Assembly (NCBI RefSeq): GCF_007421815.1
Contig: NZ_VLNT01000015.1
Coordinates: 1-64,000 of the forward strand
Direction of reading: 5' to 3'
Length of the DNA stretch: 64,000 nt
Source of the DNA: Aeromicrobium piscarium
GTDB taxonomy: Bacteria; Actinomycetota; Actinomycetes; Propionibacteriales; Nocardioidaceae
Position numbers and translations under genes: made by a program. Below the pieces are notes generated by a model. That model was not told where the DNA came from. It worked only from the letters and a program-made list of their open reading frames with translations, and searched no databases. Numbering within the stretch: position 1 is the first letter of the stretch; each line of letters opens with the position of its first letter. Shown here one piece after another: positions 18,344-26,516 of this stretch.

Positions 18344-18382
18344 ATTCAGTTGTTCTAGGTTCGAGTCCTAGTACCCCAGCCA
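18344..18382 (+). other. tRNA-Gln 3' fragment, probable attR scar
   Basis: The sequence reads as the 3' end of an actinobacterial tRNA-Gln: variable region, T-arm stem CTAGG / CCTAG around TTCGAGT (18,355-18,371), acceptor 3' strand TACCCCA, discriminator G and encoded CCA (18,380-18,382). The preceding bases cannot fold into the D-arm and anticodon arm of the same tRNA, so the gene is not complete here. Such 3' fragments mark the far end of elements that integrate into tRNA genes and leave the intact tRNA at the other end, here presumably left of the window. Confidence 0.72.
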
Positions 18383-18490
18383 CAAGCCTTGGTATTGCGT
18401 GGTTGGTCACCGACTTCTGTTCGAAGCATGCATCCTGCCCGACGCCGCGGCGATATCTGGGTGCCCGTGCAGCAGGGTTAGTGTGAACGC

Positions 18491-18841
18491 ATGACCGTGC
18501 GGCGCATCGTTCCTGATATCGAGAGCGCCGATGTGCCGGCGTCCGTCGAGTTCTACTCCGGCCTGCTGGGTATGGAGCCCGTCATGGACCATGGCTGGAT
18601 CGTGACCTTGGCCGATCCTGCCGATCCGGCTCGGCAGCTGAGCGTCGCATCGCACGATGCCTCCGCTCCGGTCGTGCCCGATGTGTCGATCGAGGTCGAC
18701 GATGTCGACGACGCCTATGCCACGGCCCGGCGACTGGGAGCCGAGATCGTGCATCCGCTCACCGAGGAGCCGTGGGGAGTGCGCCGGTTCTTCGTGCGCG
18801 ATCCCGATGGGTACGTGGTGAACGTCCTCGGTCACGGCTAG
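18491..18841 (+). CDS. VOC-superfamily protein (glyoxalase/bleomycin-resistance fold)
   Basis: 116 residues, a single VOC module pair with the typical opening VRRIVPDIESADVPASVEFY and closing RRFFVRDPDGYVVNVLGH (FxDPxGy motif). Substrate unknown; VOC proteins include lyases, dioxygenases and drug-binding proteins. It is the first gene right of the tRNA-Gln scar, ends directly at the convergent molybdenum hydroxylase gene, and is transcribed alone. Confidence 0.85.
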   Translation: MTVRRIVPDIESADVPASVEFYSGLLGMEPVMDHGWIVTLADPADPARQLSVASHDASAPVVPDVSIEVDDVDDAYATARRLGAEIVHPLTEEPWGVRRFFVRDPDGYVVNVLGHG

Positions 18842-20902
18842 CTAGTCGCCCAGGAGGACCGCTGGTGTGAGGGGAAGGTGGCGCAGCCGGAGGCCCGTCG
18901 CGTGGTAGACGGCATTCGCGATGGCGGCCGCCGATCCCACGATGCCGATCTCCCCGGCGCCGCGTGAGCCCATCGGGGTGGCGAGTTCGTCGCTGTCATC
19001 GAGCCAGCTCGCGTCCATGTCCTCGATATCGGCATGCACCGGGACGTGATAGCTCGCCAGATCCTGTGTCACCACATGACCGAACCTCGGATCCCGCACA
19101 CTCCTCTCGTGCAGGGCCATGGACACCCCCATCACCATCCCGCCGAGGAGCTGCGAGCGGACCGTGCGGGGGTTGATGACCCGGCCGATCGAGAACACCC
19201 CGCGCATCCGCGGCACCCGCACCTCGCCGGTGCCCGGGTGCACGCGCACCTCGACGAAATGAGCCCCGAAGGAGGCGGCGGTGTATCCCTCGGCCAGTGG
19301 GTCCTCCGAGACACCGCCGGTCGTCTGGGCCCCGGCGTCGGGATCCTCGCCGTGCTGTCGGCGGAACATCTCGGCGGCCGCGACGATCGCCGAACCCCAC
19401 GAGCTTGTCCCGGACGACCCGCCCGCGACCGTCGCCGTCGGCAGCGACGAGTCGCCGATCTCCATCGTCACCCGATCCGGTGAGATCCCGAGCGCATCGG
19501 CGGAGATCAACGTCAACGTGGTCCAGGCTCCCGTGCCGATATCGGCCGCGCCGGTGCGCACGGTGTAGCGGCCGGCGCCGTTGTGGCGGATCGTCGCCTT
19601 GGTCCCCGGCATCATCACGTGCGGGTAGGTCGCGCTGGCCATGCCGGTGCCCACCAGCCATTCACCGTCACGCCGTACCCCGGGGCGAGGATCCCGGTCC
19701 TGCCAGCCGAACTGGCGCGCGCCCTCGTGCAGGCAGTCGACCAGCCGCCTGGAGGTCCACCGATTGCCGGTTGCGGGGTCGCGGGGCGGGTCGTTGCGGA
19801 GGCGCAGCTCGACGGGATCGACGCCGGCGGCCACCGCCAGCTCGTCCATCGCCACCTCCAGCGCGAACATCCCCGGGGCCTCACCTGGTGCGCGCATCCA
19901 GTGCGGCGGCGGTACATCGAGCGGAACCAGGTGATGGACGAGGCGACGGGAGTCCGCGGCGTACATGCTCGCCGAGATCGACGACGCGTTCTCCGAGAAG
20001 CTCCCGACCGGCGACACCTGTGAGAAGGACTCGTGATCGATCGCCGTCAGCGTACCGTCGGCACGGGCGCCGAGGCGTAGATGCTGCTGAGTGGGGGAGC
20101 GGTAGCCCACGAACACGAAGCCCTGCTGACGGGTGATCGCATATTTCACGGACCGGCCGGGCACGGCCATGGCACCCAGCGCGGCCAGCACATCGTGGGC
20201 GTGAGGTGCCGCCTTGGAGCCGAAACCGCCGCCGACATGTGGCGAGACCACCCGTAACTGCTGCGGCTCCAGGCCGAGCAGTGGCGCGAGCGTGTCGACG
20301 ACGCTGTGCGGGCCCTGGGTGGCGGTCGTGAGCGTCAGGTGCTGCTCCTCGGCGTGCCAGCGGGCGACCGAGGTATGCGGCTCCATCGGCGTATTGTGCT
20401 CCTCCGGTGTGGAGTACTGCTGGTCGATCACGATCTCCGCGTCCGACAGTGCCTGATCGACATCATCGCCGATGGTCTGCGGATCGTCCTCGGGATAACG
20501 GTCCGGATGGTCGGTGCGAAGGACGGTGTCGTGCTCCTCCTCGGCATACCCGACCTCGACGAGCGACTGGGCGTATCGCGCGATCTCGGGAGTGGTCGCG
20601 ATGACGGCACCGATGATCTGGCCGCGGAACTTCACCTCGGGACCTTGCAGGAGTGTCAGCTCGGGGTCCGAGATGTCCGCGAGGCGGGGAGCATTCCAGG
20701 GGGACAGGACGGCCAGCACACCGTCCACCTCCTCGGCGGCTGAGGCGTGGAAGGTGTCGATCTTCCCCCGGGTGATCGTGGCCTGCACGGGATAGAGGTA
20801 CACGGGGTCGGTGAACGGATGCTCGTAGGCGTACCGCGCCGTCCCGGTGACCTTCGCGATGCCATCGACCCGCGCGGTCGAGGTGCCGATCGCGCCGGTC
20901 AT
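18842..20902 (-). CDS. molybdenum hydroxylase large subunit (PaoC/XdhA-like)
   Basis: 686 residues, the Mo-cofactor subunit of a xanthine-oxidase-family enzyme. It starts with the a/b hammerhead domain (ARVDGIAKVTGTARYAYE) and then Mo-binding domains (GGGFGSKAAPHAHD; TPEEHNTPMEPHTSVA). E651 in RGAGEIGIVG is the expected catalytic glutamate. It resembles the E. coli periplasmic aldehyde oxidoreductase PaoC rather than CO dehydrogenase (no active-site VAYRCSFR-type loop seen). Start overlaps the FAD-subunit stop (ATGA). Likely oxidises an aldehyde or N-heterocycle; substrate unknown. Confidence 0.9.
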   Translation of the reverse strand: MTGAIGTSTARVDGIAKVTGTARYAYEHPFTDPVYLYPVQATITRGKIDTFHASAAEEVDGVLAVLSPWNAPRLADISDPELTLLQGPEVKFRGQIIGAVIATTPEIARYAQSLVEVGYAEEEHDTVLRTDHPDRYPEDDPQTIGDDVDQALSDAEIVIDQQYSTPEEHNTPMEPHTSVARWHAEEQHLTLTTATQGPHSVVDTLAPLLGLEPQQLRVVSPHVGGGFGSKAAPHAHDVLAALGAMAVPGRSVKYAITRQQGFVFVGYRSPTQQHLRLGARADGTLTAIDHESFSQVSPVGSFSENASSISASMYAADSRRLVHHLVPLDVPPPHWMRAPGEAPGMFALEVAMDELAVAAGVDPVELRLRNDPPRDPATGNRWTSRRLVDCLHEGARQFGWQDRDPRPGVRRDGEWLVGTGMASATYPHVMMPGTKATIRHNGAGRYTVRTGAADIGTGAWTTLTLISADALGISPDRVTMEIGDSSLPTATVAGGSSGTSSWGSAIVAAAEMFRRQHGEDPDAGAQTTGGVSEDPLAEGYTAASFGAHFVEVRVHPGTGEVRVPRMRGVFSIGRVINPRTVRSQLLGGMVMGVSMALHERSVRDPRFGHVVTQDLASYHVPVHADIEDMDASWLDDSDELATPMGSRGAGEIGIVGSAAAIANAVYHATGLRLRHLPLTPAVLLGD

Positions 20903-21888
20903 GCGTCCTCCCCGGTGAGCTCCTCGAGAGCCGCGATCATCATGGTGCGCGCCATCGGCACTTTGAAGGCATTGCCCTCCAAGGGACGGGCGTGGTCGAG
21001 TTCGGCCTCAGCGGCCGCCGTGAAGGTCTCGGTGGTGGCGGGCGCGCCACGCAACACCTCTTCGGCGCGATGGGCGCGCCAGGGCTTGTGTGCGACGCCA
21101 CCGAGCGCCAGTCGCGCGCGGGCGATGACACCGTCCTCGACCACCGTCTCCGCCGCCAGCGAGACGAGAGCGAAGGCGAAGGACGAGCGCTCGCGCGCCT
21201 TGCGATAGGTCGACCGGGCGCCCGGCGCCGGCGCGGGGATGCGGATGGCGGTGATGAGGTGACCCGGATCGAGGACCGTGTCCTGCTCGGGGGCATCGCC
21301 GGGCAGGCGGTGCAGTTCCTCGACTGTAACGCTTCCCGGACCGTCCGGGCCGAGGAACAGGACTTCGGCGTCGAGGGCCGCGAGCGCCACGGCCATATCG
21401 GACGGGTGGACGGCGACGCAATGCTCCGAGGCGCCGAGGATGGCGTGCTGCTCGGTGTGGCCGCCGATGGCGGAGCAACCGCTGCCGGGGACCCGCTTGT
21501 TGCACGGGGTGGTCACGTCCTGGAAGTACACACAGCGCGTGCGTTGGAGGAGATTGCCGCCCGTCGTGGCCAGGTTGCGCAGCTGCCCCGATGCTCCCGA
21601 CAACAAGGCCCGGGAGAGGACCGGATGACGGCTCCGCACGAGCGGATGGGCGGCGAGGTCGGCATTGCGGACATTCGCGCCGATGACGAGGGCGCCGTCG
21701 GCCTCCTCCTCGATCGTCGTGAGGGGGAGGTGGGAGATGTCGACCAGGAGCTCTGGCGAGGTGATCCCGAGCTTGAGGTGGTCGACGAGATTGGTCCCAC
21801 CGGCGAGGAAGGTCGCGCCAGGGCGTGCCGCGACGCTCGTGACCGCCCCGGCCGCGTCGGTGGCTCGTTCGTAGTCGAAGGGATTCAC
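20899..21888 (-). CDS. molybdenum hydroxylase FAD subunit (PaoB-like, extra Fe-S)
   Basis: 329 residues. FAD-binding motifs are GGTNLVDHLK and TTGGNLLQR. The segment RTRCVYFQD...CNKRVPGSGCSA adds clustered cysteines at the position where PaoB carries a [4Fe-4S] cluster, placing the enzyme in the PaoABC subgroup. GTG at 21,888 overlaps the stop of the [2Fe-2S] subunit; the open frame continues upstream to 22,104 but in non-protein-like sequence. Middle gene of the three-gene operon, with the same order as paoABC. Confidence 0.9.
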   Translation of the reverse strand: MNPFDYERATDAAGAVTSVAARPGATFLAGGTNLVDHLKLGITSPELLVDISHLPLTTIEEEADGALVIGANVRNADLAAHPLVRSRHPVLSRALLSGASGQLRNLATTGGNLLQRTRCVYFQDVTTPCNKRVPGSGCSAIGGHTEQHAILGASEHCVAVHPSDMAVALAALDAEVLFLGPDGPGSVTVEELHRLPGDAPEQDTVLDPGHLITAIRIPAPAPGARSTYRKARERSSFAFALVSLAAETVVEDGVIARARLALGGVAHKPWRAHRAEEVLRGAPATTETFTAAAEAELDHARPLEGNAFKVPMARTMMIAALEELTGEDA

Positions 21889-22400
21889 GCGGTACCCTCC
21901 TCGGCCGCCTGCTTGACCGCGGCGACGATATTGACGTAGGCCCCGCAACGGCACAGATTGCCGCTCAGCCGTTCCCGGATCTCCGCGTCGGTCAGCGACG
22001 GTGCCTCCGCGAGATCGTCGGTGACGAAGCTGGGAGAGCCGTCCGCGGCCTCGGCGAGCATGCCGATGGCGGAGCAGATCTGCCCGGGAGTGCAGTAGCC
22101 GCATTGGAAGGCGTCCTGGTCGATGAAGGCCTGCTGCATCGGGTGAAGGCCGTCGTCACCGCTCAGACCGCTCGCGGTCACGATGCTCGCGCCGTCGTGG
22201 GCCACGGCGAGCGAGAGGCACGTAGTCACGCGGCGATCGTCCTCCAGCACGGTGCAGGACCCGCATTGCCCGTGATCACAGCCCTTCTTGGGTGCTGTGG
22301 ACCCGAGGTGATCGCGCAAGGCATCGAGGAGCGTGGTGCGGTTGTCCACGACGATCGCGTGCTCCTCACCATCGACGGTCAAGGCGAGTTTGGACTCCAT
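21885..22400 (-). CDS. molybdenum hydroxylase [2Fe-2S] subunit (PaoA-like)
   Basis: 171 residues with two [2Fe-2S] sites: the plant-type ferredoxin motif CDHGQCGSC with a distal Cys, and the C-terminal CGYCTPGQ...CRCGAY helical-domain motif. It passes electrons from Mo to FAD. ATG 22,400 was chosen with GAAGG upstream. Unlike E. coli PaoA there is no twin-arginine signal, so the complex is probably cytoplasmic. No PaoD/XdhC-type maturation gene is adjacent. Its promoter faces the yhfZ-like gene across 134 bases, so the two operons may be co-regulated. Confidence 0.92.
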   Translation of the reverse strand: MESKLALTVDGEEHAIVVDNRTTLLDALRDHLGSTAPKKGCDHGQCGSCTVLEDDRRVTTCLSLAVAHDGASIVTASGLSGDDGLHPMQQAFIDQDAFQCGYCTPGQICSAIGMLAEAADGSPSFVTDDLAEAPSLTDAEIRERLSGNLCRCGAYVNIVAAVKQAAEEGTA

Positions 22401-22506
22401 GGGACACCTTCGGGGCTCGTCGGATCGCTGTCGGGGGTACCTGGCCATTGAATCAACGGAGCCGCGGTGATGCCTCCCGAGAGACCGGCCGTCGGGCTAT
22501 AGCTAA

Positions 22507-22524
22507 TATCCAGAATATTGGATA
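22507..22524. promoter_or_regulatory. dyad at the yhfZ-like promoter
   Basis: TATCCA (22,507-22,512) and TGGATA (22,519-22,524) flank GAATAT, embedded in an AT-rich island (CTATAGCTAATATCC) that looks like a -10 region. It ends ten bases before the regulator start. It suits autoregulation by the GntR-type YhfZ-like protein, possibly also acting on the divergent hydroxylase operon. Confidence 0.5.
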
Positions 22525-22534
22525 GATTGTCGCC

Positions 22535-23449
22535 ATGACCCGGATGCACGTGCTCATGTCGAAGGCCGGTGCCGTGGCGCATCGCCTCGCGCTCGAGCTG
22601 TCGGCCGCCTCGGCGGGGGATCGGATGCCGACGGTGCAGGACCTCAGCGAACGCCATCAGGTCGGCAAGGGCACGGTGCAGGCCGCCCTGGCATTGCTGG
22701 AGGAAGCGGGCGCCGTCGAGATCCGGCCACGCGGCAAGCTCGGCACCTTCGTCACGAGCATCGACCATCGGCTGCTGTGGGAGCTGGCCGGCGGGTCCAG
22801 CGTGTCCGTTGCGATGCCGTTGCCGTACTCGCGCCGCTACGAGGGTCTGGCCACCGGCCTGCACGCCGCCTTCATCGAGGTCGGGGTGCCCCTCACGCTG
22901 ATGTTCGTCCGAGGAGCCGCCGACCGTGCCGCCGCGCTGCATCGCGAGCGCGCCGACTTCGCCGTCATGTCGAGGCTCGCCGCCGAGGGCGACCCCGAGC
23001 TGGAGATCATCCGCGACTTCGGACCCCATACCTATGTCGGCGCCCACGGTCTCGTGCTCGCGGAGGGTCGCGATCCCGAGGATCCCGACCTGCGTGTCGC
23101 CGTCGACCCGTCTTCCACCGACCAGACGGCGCTCACCATGGCGCGCTTCCCCCAGCTGCCCGATGACCGGCTCGTCGAGGTCTCCTACAACCAGCTCGGC
23201 CGCTACTTCGCCGACGGGTTGGTCGACGCGACCGTATGGAATCTCGACGAGATCGACGCCCACATCACCGTCCCCGTCACCACGCATCCGCTGGACGGCG
23301 TCGACACCGCCGCGACCACCTCGGCCGTGATCGCGGCACGCCGCGACGCCGGCTCCACCCCCACGCCCGTCACCCGAGCCCTCGGTGCCGACCTCATCAT
23401 GCGGTCCGCCGAGGAGGTTGTGGCCGGCCGGCGCATCCCGACCTACTGA
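22535..23449 (+). CDS. yhfZ: YhfZ-like GntR-type transcriptional regulator
   Basis: 304 residues. An N-terminal winged helix (MPTVQDLSERHQVGKGTVQAALALLEEAGAVEI) is fused to a periplasmic-binding-protein-like effector domain (LPYSRRYEGLATGLHAAFIEVGVPLTLMFVRG), the layout of E. coli YhfZ. The effector domain suggests sensing of a small metabolite. First gene of a nine-gene run with overlaps or gaps of at most about 15 bases to 31,061. A dyad just upstream suggests autoregulation. Confidence 0.85.
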   Translation: MTRMHVLMSKAGAVAHRLALELSAASAGDRMPTVQDLSERHQVGKGTVQAALALLEEAGAVEIRPRGKLGTFVTSIDHRLLWELAGGSSVSVAMPLPYSRRYEGLATGLHAAFIEVGVPLTLMFVRGAADRAAALHRERADFAVMSRLAAEGDPELEIIRDFGPHTYVGAHGLVLAEGRDPEDPDLRVAVDPSSTDQTALTMARFPQLPDDRLVEVSYNQLGRYFADGLVDATVWNLDEIDAHITVPVTTHPLDGVDTAATTSAVIAARRDAGSTPTPVTRALGADLIMRSAEEVVAGRRIPTY

Positions 23450-23464
23450 GACCAGGAGACCCTG

Positions 23465-23845
23465 ATGGACGACACGCTGCGTCAGCGGCTGGCCCTCTAC
23501 GAGGCGATGGACGACACCCCCGACGGCGTCGTCGACTTCGTCCGCGAGGAGCTGGAACGACTCGAACCGCAGTTCGACGTCACCGAAGAGTCGGCAGGGG
23601 CGCTCACCGCACATCTCATCGCCGCGCTCGGCCGGATGATCCGCCGCGATCCGGACATCGACCCACCGGGTGACACCGTCTACCGCGAGGTCGTCACGCA
23701 CTTCCCCTCCGCCGTCGCCGATGCCGCCGCGGTCTCGACCCGCGCGGAAGAACGACTGGGCGTCCCCTTGTCGTCGATCGAACAGCAGTACCTCAGTCTC
23801 CACCTGGGCACCCTCGCCCTGACCTCTACCAAGGAGCAGTCATGA
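23465..23845 (+). CDS. yhfY: YhfY-like PRD-domain protein
   Basis: 126 residues, all-helical, resembling a single PTS-regulation domain. Histidines (TAHLIAALGRM, SLHLGTLAL) are placed as in PRDs, where phosphorylation by PTS proteins tunes regulators. It lacks a DNA-binding part and may act with the YhfZ-like protein or the transporter. Good ribosome site (AGGAG). The stop overlaps the next ATG by four bases. Assignment rests on context plus fold-like pattern. Confidence 0.7.
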   Translation: MDDTLRQRLALYEAMDDTPDGVVDFVREELERLEPQFDVTEESAGALTAHLIAALGRMIRRDPDIDPPGDTVYREVVTHFPSAVADAAAVSTRAEERLGVPLSSIEQQYLSLHLGTLALTSTKEQS

Positions 23846-24201
23846 AGATCATCGCCGGAGGAGTCGCCAAGTCGGAGGTCGCGGACGCGCTGCGACCACT
23901 GCTGGGCGACGGCGACACCGTCACGATCGGCACCGATATGGATGCGGCCGTCCAGCTGCAGTCCGGTGCGGTCGACTTCTACCTCGGCACGTGCCACACC
24001 GGCGCCGGGGCGAGTCTGGGCGTACTGATCGGCTTCCTCGGATCGCAGCGCACCCACACCTTCGGGCGCTCGCTCCCTTCGCAGGAGCAGATCGACGCCG
24101 CCGTCGAGGCGGGCAATGTCGCCTTCGGTTTCTCGATCGACCAGGTGCAGGACATCGTGCCGATGCTGTGGAGGGCCCTCGAGGCCCGTCAGGGGGCCTG
24201 A
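23842..24201 (+). CDS. yhfU: YhfU-like DUF2620 protein
   Basis: 119 residues, alpha/beta, starting MKIIAGGVAKSEVADALR with a glycine-rich loop GTCHTGAGASLGV that could bind a small ligand or cofactor. It matches the DUF2620 family, which is found only in yhf-like clusters next to YhfT. Size and fold recall PTS IIB-like domains, so it may be the soluble partner of the YhfT permease; that is inference. Three bases separate it from yhfT. Confidence 0.78.
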   Translation: MKIIAGGVAKSEVADALRPLLGDGDTVTIGTDMDAAVQLQSGAVDFYLGTCHTGAGASLGVLIGFLGSQRTHTFGRSLPSQEQIDAAVEAGNVAFGFSIDQVQDIVPMLWRALEARQGA

Positions 24202-24204
24202 GCC

Positions 24205-25593
24205 ATGCTGCTCGCCGCCGAGACGTCGACCGTCTCCTTCGAGCCCTGGCAGGGCGTCCTCGTCATCGTGCTGTCGGCCTTCGCGGCCCTCATCGCCAAT
24301 GCCGCGCTGGCCGTCTTCAACGACGGCGCCCGGCCGTTCCTGCTCGACTACATCCGCGGCACCTCCACACGCCTGGCGACCGCGACGATCGTGTTCGGAC
24401 TGTCGGCCGGATTCATCTTCGGCCTGGGCGCGCCGATGGCGCTCTCGACCGGCGTGCTCAACCCGTGGCTGGTCTTCCTGCCCGTCGAGATCCTGGGCCT
24501 CCTGGCCCCGTGGCGCTGGCTCGCCGCGGTCGCCGGTGGCGCGTGGGGAGCCGTGTGCGTCTTCGGACTGAACGCCGCGAACTCGGCCGCCACCGCTTTG
24601 CCGATCGACTTCATCACCTCGCTGCAACAGATCTCGACGCCGATCCTGTGGCTCTTCACGATCTTCCCGGTGCTGGCCATCACGCGGCAGTTCGGCCGTC
24701 TCAAGGGCGTTCTCACGCTCGTCGTCGAGATCGCCGCCATCCTGCTCTCCATGAACCTGTGGCCCGATCTGTTCGCCGGTTCCATCGCCATGGCGGTCGG
24801 CGTCATCATGCTGCTCGTGTTCGCGGTGACCCGGGACCGCACCACTCGGCGCCGGGAGCTGGCCGAGCTCGCCGGCAAGAGCGCCGAGGAGCAGGAGGCG
24901 TACGAGACACAGCGCGCCGCGACCGCCGAGGTCTCGAACCAGCTCTTCGGCCCCAACGCGACCCGTCTGCGCAAGAACATCGTGTGGTTCGCGATCCTCG
25001 GTGGCCTGGTGTGCATGCTGGCGGCGAGCGGGATCTTCGGCGGGGGCGAGGCCACCAGCTTCCTCGTCGCGGAGGGATCGTACGCCGAGGCGGCCCAGGT
25101 CGACTTCCTGCGCGCCTTCGGCTTCGTGCCGCTCATCGCCACGACGGCCCTCGCCTCGGGTGCCTACGCGATGGCGGGCTTCACCTTCGTGTACCCGGTG
25201 GGCTATCTCACGCACATGTTCGTCGACTCGTGGCCGCTGGCGCTCGCGGTGGCCTTCGTGCTCGGCGCGCTCATCATGACCGTCGAGGTCTTCCTCCTCA
25301 GCGCACTGGGCCGCTGGCTGCAGCACTGGCCGAGCGTGCGCGATGCCGCTGATCACATCCGCAACGCGATCACCGAGTCTCTCTCGCTCGCGATCCTCGT
25401 CGGCTCGCTCATGGCGGGCCTGGCGATGGGCGGAGGCCTGGGCATCGCCCTCGTCGGCGGTCTCTACCTGCTCAACGAGTCGATGGGACGCCCCGTGGTG
25501 CGGATGGCCGCCGGACCGTCCGCCGTGATCGTCAGCGGTATCGCACTGAATCTGCTGTACCTGGTCGGACTCGTGGCGCCGGTGGCCTCCTGA
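24205..25593 (+). CDS. yhfT: YhfT-like inner-membrane transporter
   Basis: 462 residues with about ten to twelve membrane helices, starting with a hydrophobic N-terminus (VLVIVLSAFAALIANAALAVF). A hydrophilic cytoplasmic loop near residues 210-250 (RRRELAELAGKSAEEQEAYE) splits it into two halves, as in E. coli YhfT. Presumed uptake system of the operon; substrate unknown. The stop shares bases with the next start (TGATG), so translation is coupled. Confidence 0.85.
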   Translation: MLLAAETSTVSFEPWQGVLVIVLSAFAALIANAALAVFNDGARPFLLDYIRGTSTRLATATIVFGLSAGFIFGLGAPMALSTGVLNPWLVFLPVEILGLLAPWRWLAAVAGGAWGAVCVFGLNAANSAATALPIDFITSLQQISTPILWLFTIFPVLAITRQFGRLKGVLTLVVEIAAILLSMNLWPDLFAGSIAMAVGVIMLLVFAVTRDRTTRRRELAELAGKSAEEQEAYETQRAATAEVSNQLFGPNATRLRKNIVWFAILGGLVCMLAASGIFGGGEATSFLVAEGSYAEAAQVDFLRAFGFVPLIATTALASGAYAMAGFTFVYPVGYLTHMFVDSWPLALAVAFVLGALIMTVEVFLLSALGRWLQHWPSVRDAADHIRNAITESLSLAILVGSLMAGLAMGGGLGIALVGGLYLLNESMGRPVVRMAAGPSAVIVSGIALNLLYLVGLVAPVAS

Positions 25594-26516
25594 TGCCGAT
25601 CCGCACTGCCACCGGGCGGAGACTCGAGGCCGGGGATGTCTCCGGCTCGGTGCTGGCCCACGAGCACCTGCACCTCGATCTGCGTACAGAGAGCGACGCC
25701 GAGGCGACGCTGCACGATACCGGCGCGGTGACCGCCGAACTCGCCGATGCCCGGCGCGACCACGATCTCGGGTTGGTCATCGACCTGACCTGCCGGGGTA
25801 TGGGCGGCGACGCTCGCGTGGTCCGGCGGATCAGCGAGGACTCCGGCGTCGAGGTCGTCGTGGCGACGGGCTGGTACTACGAGCGATTCCACCCTCGTGG
25901 CGAGCCGGGCACGTCCGTCGAGGAAGCGACCGAGCTGCTGCTCGCGGACATCCTCGGCGGTCTCGATGGCGGCATCCTGCCCGGGGTTCTCGGTGAGATC
26001 GGCAGTCATGGGGAGCGGGCGAGCGACGCGGAGCGCACCGGGTTGCGCGCCTCGGCGCGAGCCGCGGTGGAGAGCGGACTCTCGCTGGGCACCCACGCGC
26101 ACCTGGGACAAGGGGCGCGCGAGCAGCTCGACCTGCTGACCGCTGAAGGACTCTCGCCGCACCGCGTGTCGCTGGGACATCAGGACCTGTGCGACGACGG
26201 CCGCCAGCACGTCGACCTCGCGCGGGCGGGGGCTTACATCGCCTTCGACACCGTCGGCAAGACCGGCTATCAGAGCGACGATCGGCGCGCCGAGCTGCTC
26301 TTGGATCTGCTGGAGGCCGGTTTCGAGCGTCACCTCCTGCTCAGCAACGACATCTCCCGTGACACCTATCTGCGCGATCGCCAGGGCCAGGGCTACGGAC
26401 ACGTCCTCGGCCCGTTCCGCCGGATGCTCGCGGACAGGGGAGTGGGCGCCGACGTACTCGACCTGCTCTACCGCGCCAACGCACTGCGGTGGCTGACCGG
26501 AAGCGAGGAACCATGA
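25593..26516 (+). CDS. php: phosphotriesterase-homology protein (Php/YhfV-like hydrolase)
   Basis: 307-residue TIM-barrel amidohydrolase. Binuclear metal ligands are visible: H23 and H25 (AHEHLHLDL), E135 (GEIG, the Glu used by E. coli PHP in place of the carbamylated Lys of phosphotriesterase), H168 (GTHAH), H196 (SLGHQD) and D253 (LSNDISRD). The likely substrate is a lactone or phosphorylated lactone rather than an organophosphate; within this operon it could open a cyclic intermediate. ATG overlaps the yhfT stop. Confidence 0.87.
   Translation: MPIRTATGRRLEAGDVSGSVLAHEHLHLDLRTESDAEATLHDTGAVTAELADARRDHDLGLVIDLTCRGMGGDARVVRRISEDSGVEVVVATGWYYERFHPRGEPGTSVEEATELLLADILGGLDGGILPGVLGEIGSHGERASDAERTGLRASARAAVESGLSLGTHAHLGQGAREQLDLLTAEGLSPHRVSLGHQDLCDDGRQHVDLARAGAYIAFDTVGKTGYQSDDRRAELLLDLLEAGFERHLLLSNDISRDTYLRDRQGQGYGHVLGPFRRMLADRGVGADVLDLLYRANALRWLTGSEEP

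Noticed and set aside
1-18400. Integrase, oriT, coupling protein or T4SS genes for the island
   Set aside because: Looked for tyrosine/serine recombinase, TraG/VirD4 and VirB4-like motifs; none found in the window.
21889-22104. N-terminal extension of the FAD subunit
   Set aside because: Arg-rich sequence overlapping the Fe-S subunit in another frame; GTG 21,888 with GTGA overlap is better.
22379-23803. 474-codon open frame on the minus strand
   Set aside because: Covers the promoter region and the yhfZ-like gene in antisense; no recognisable domain.
23680-25356. 558-codon open frame on the minus strand
   Set aside because: Antisense to yhfY-yhfU-yhfT; repetitive charged sequence without domains.
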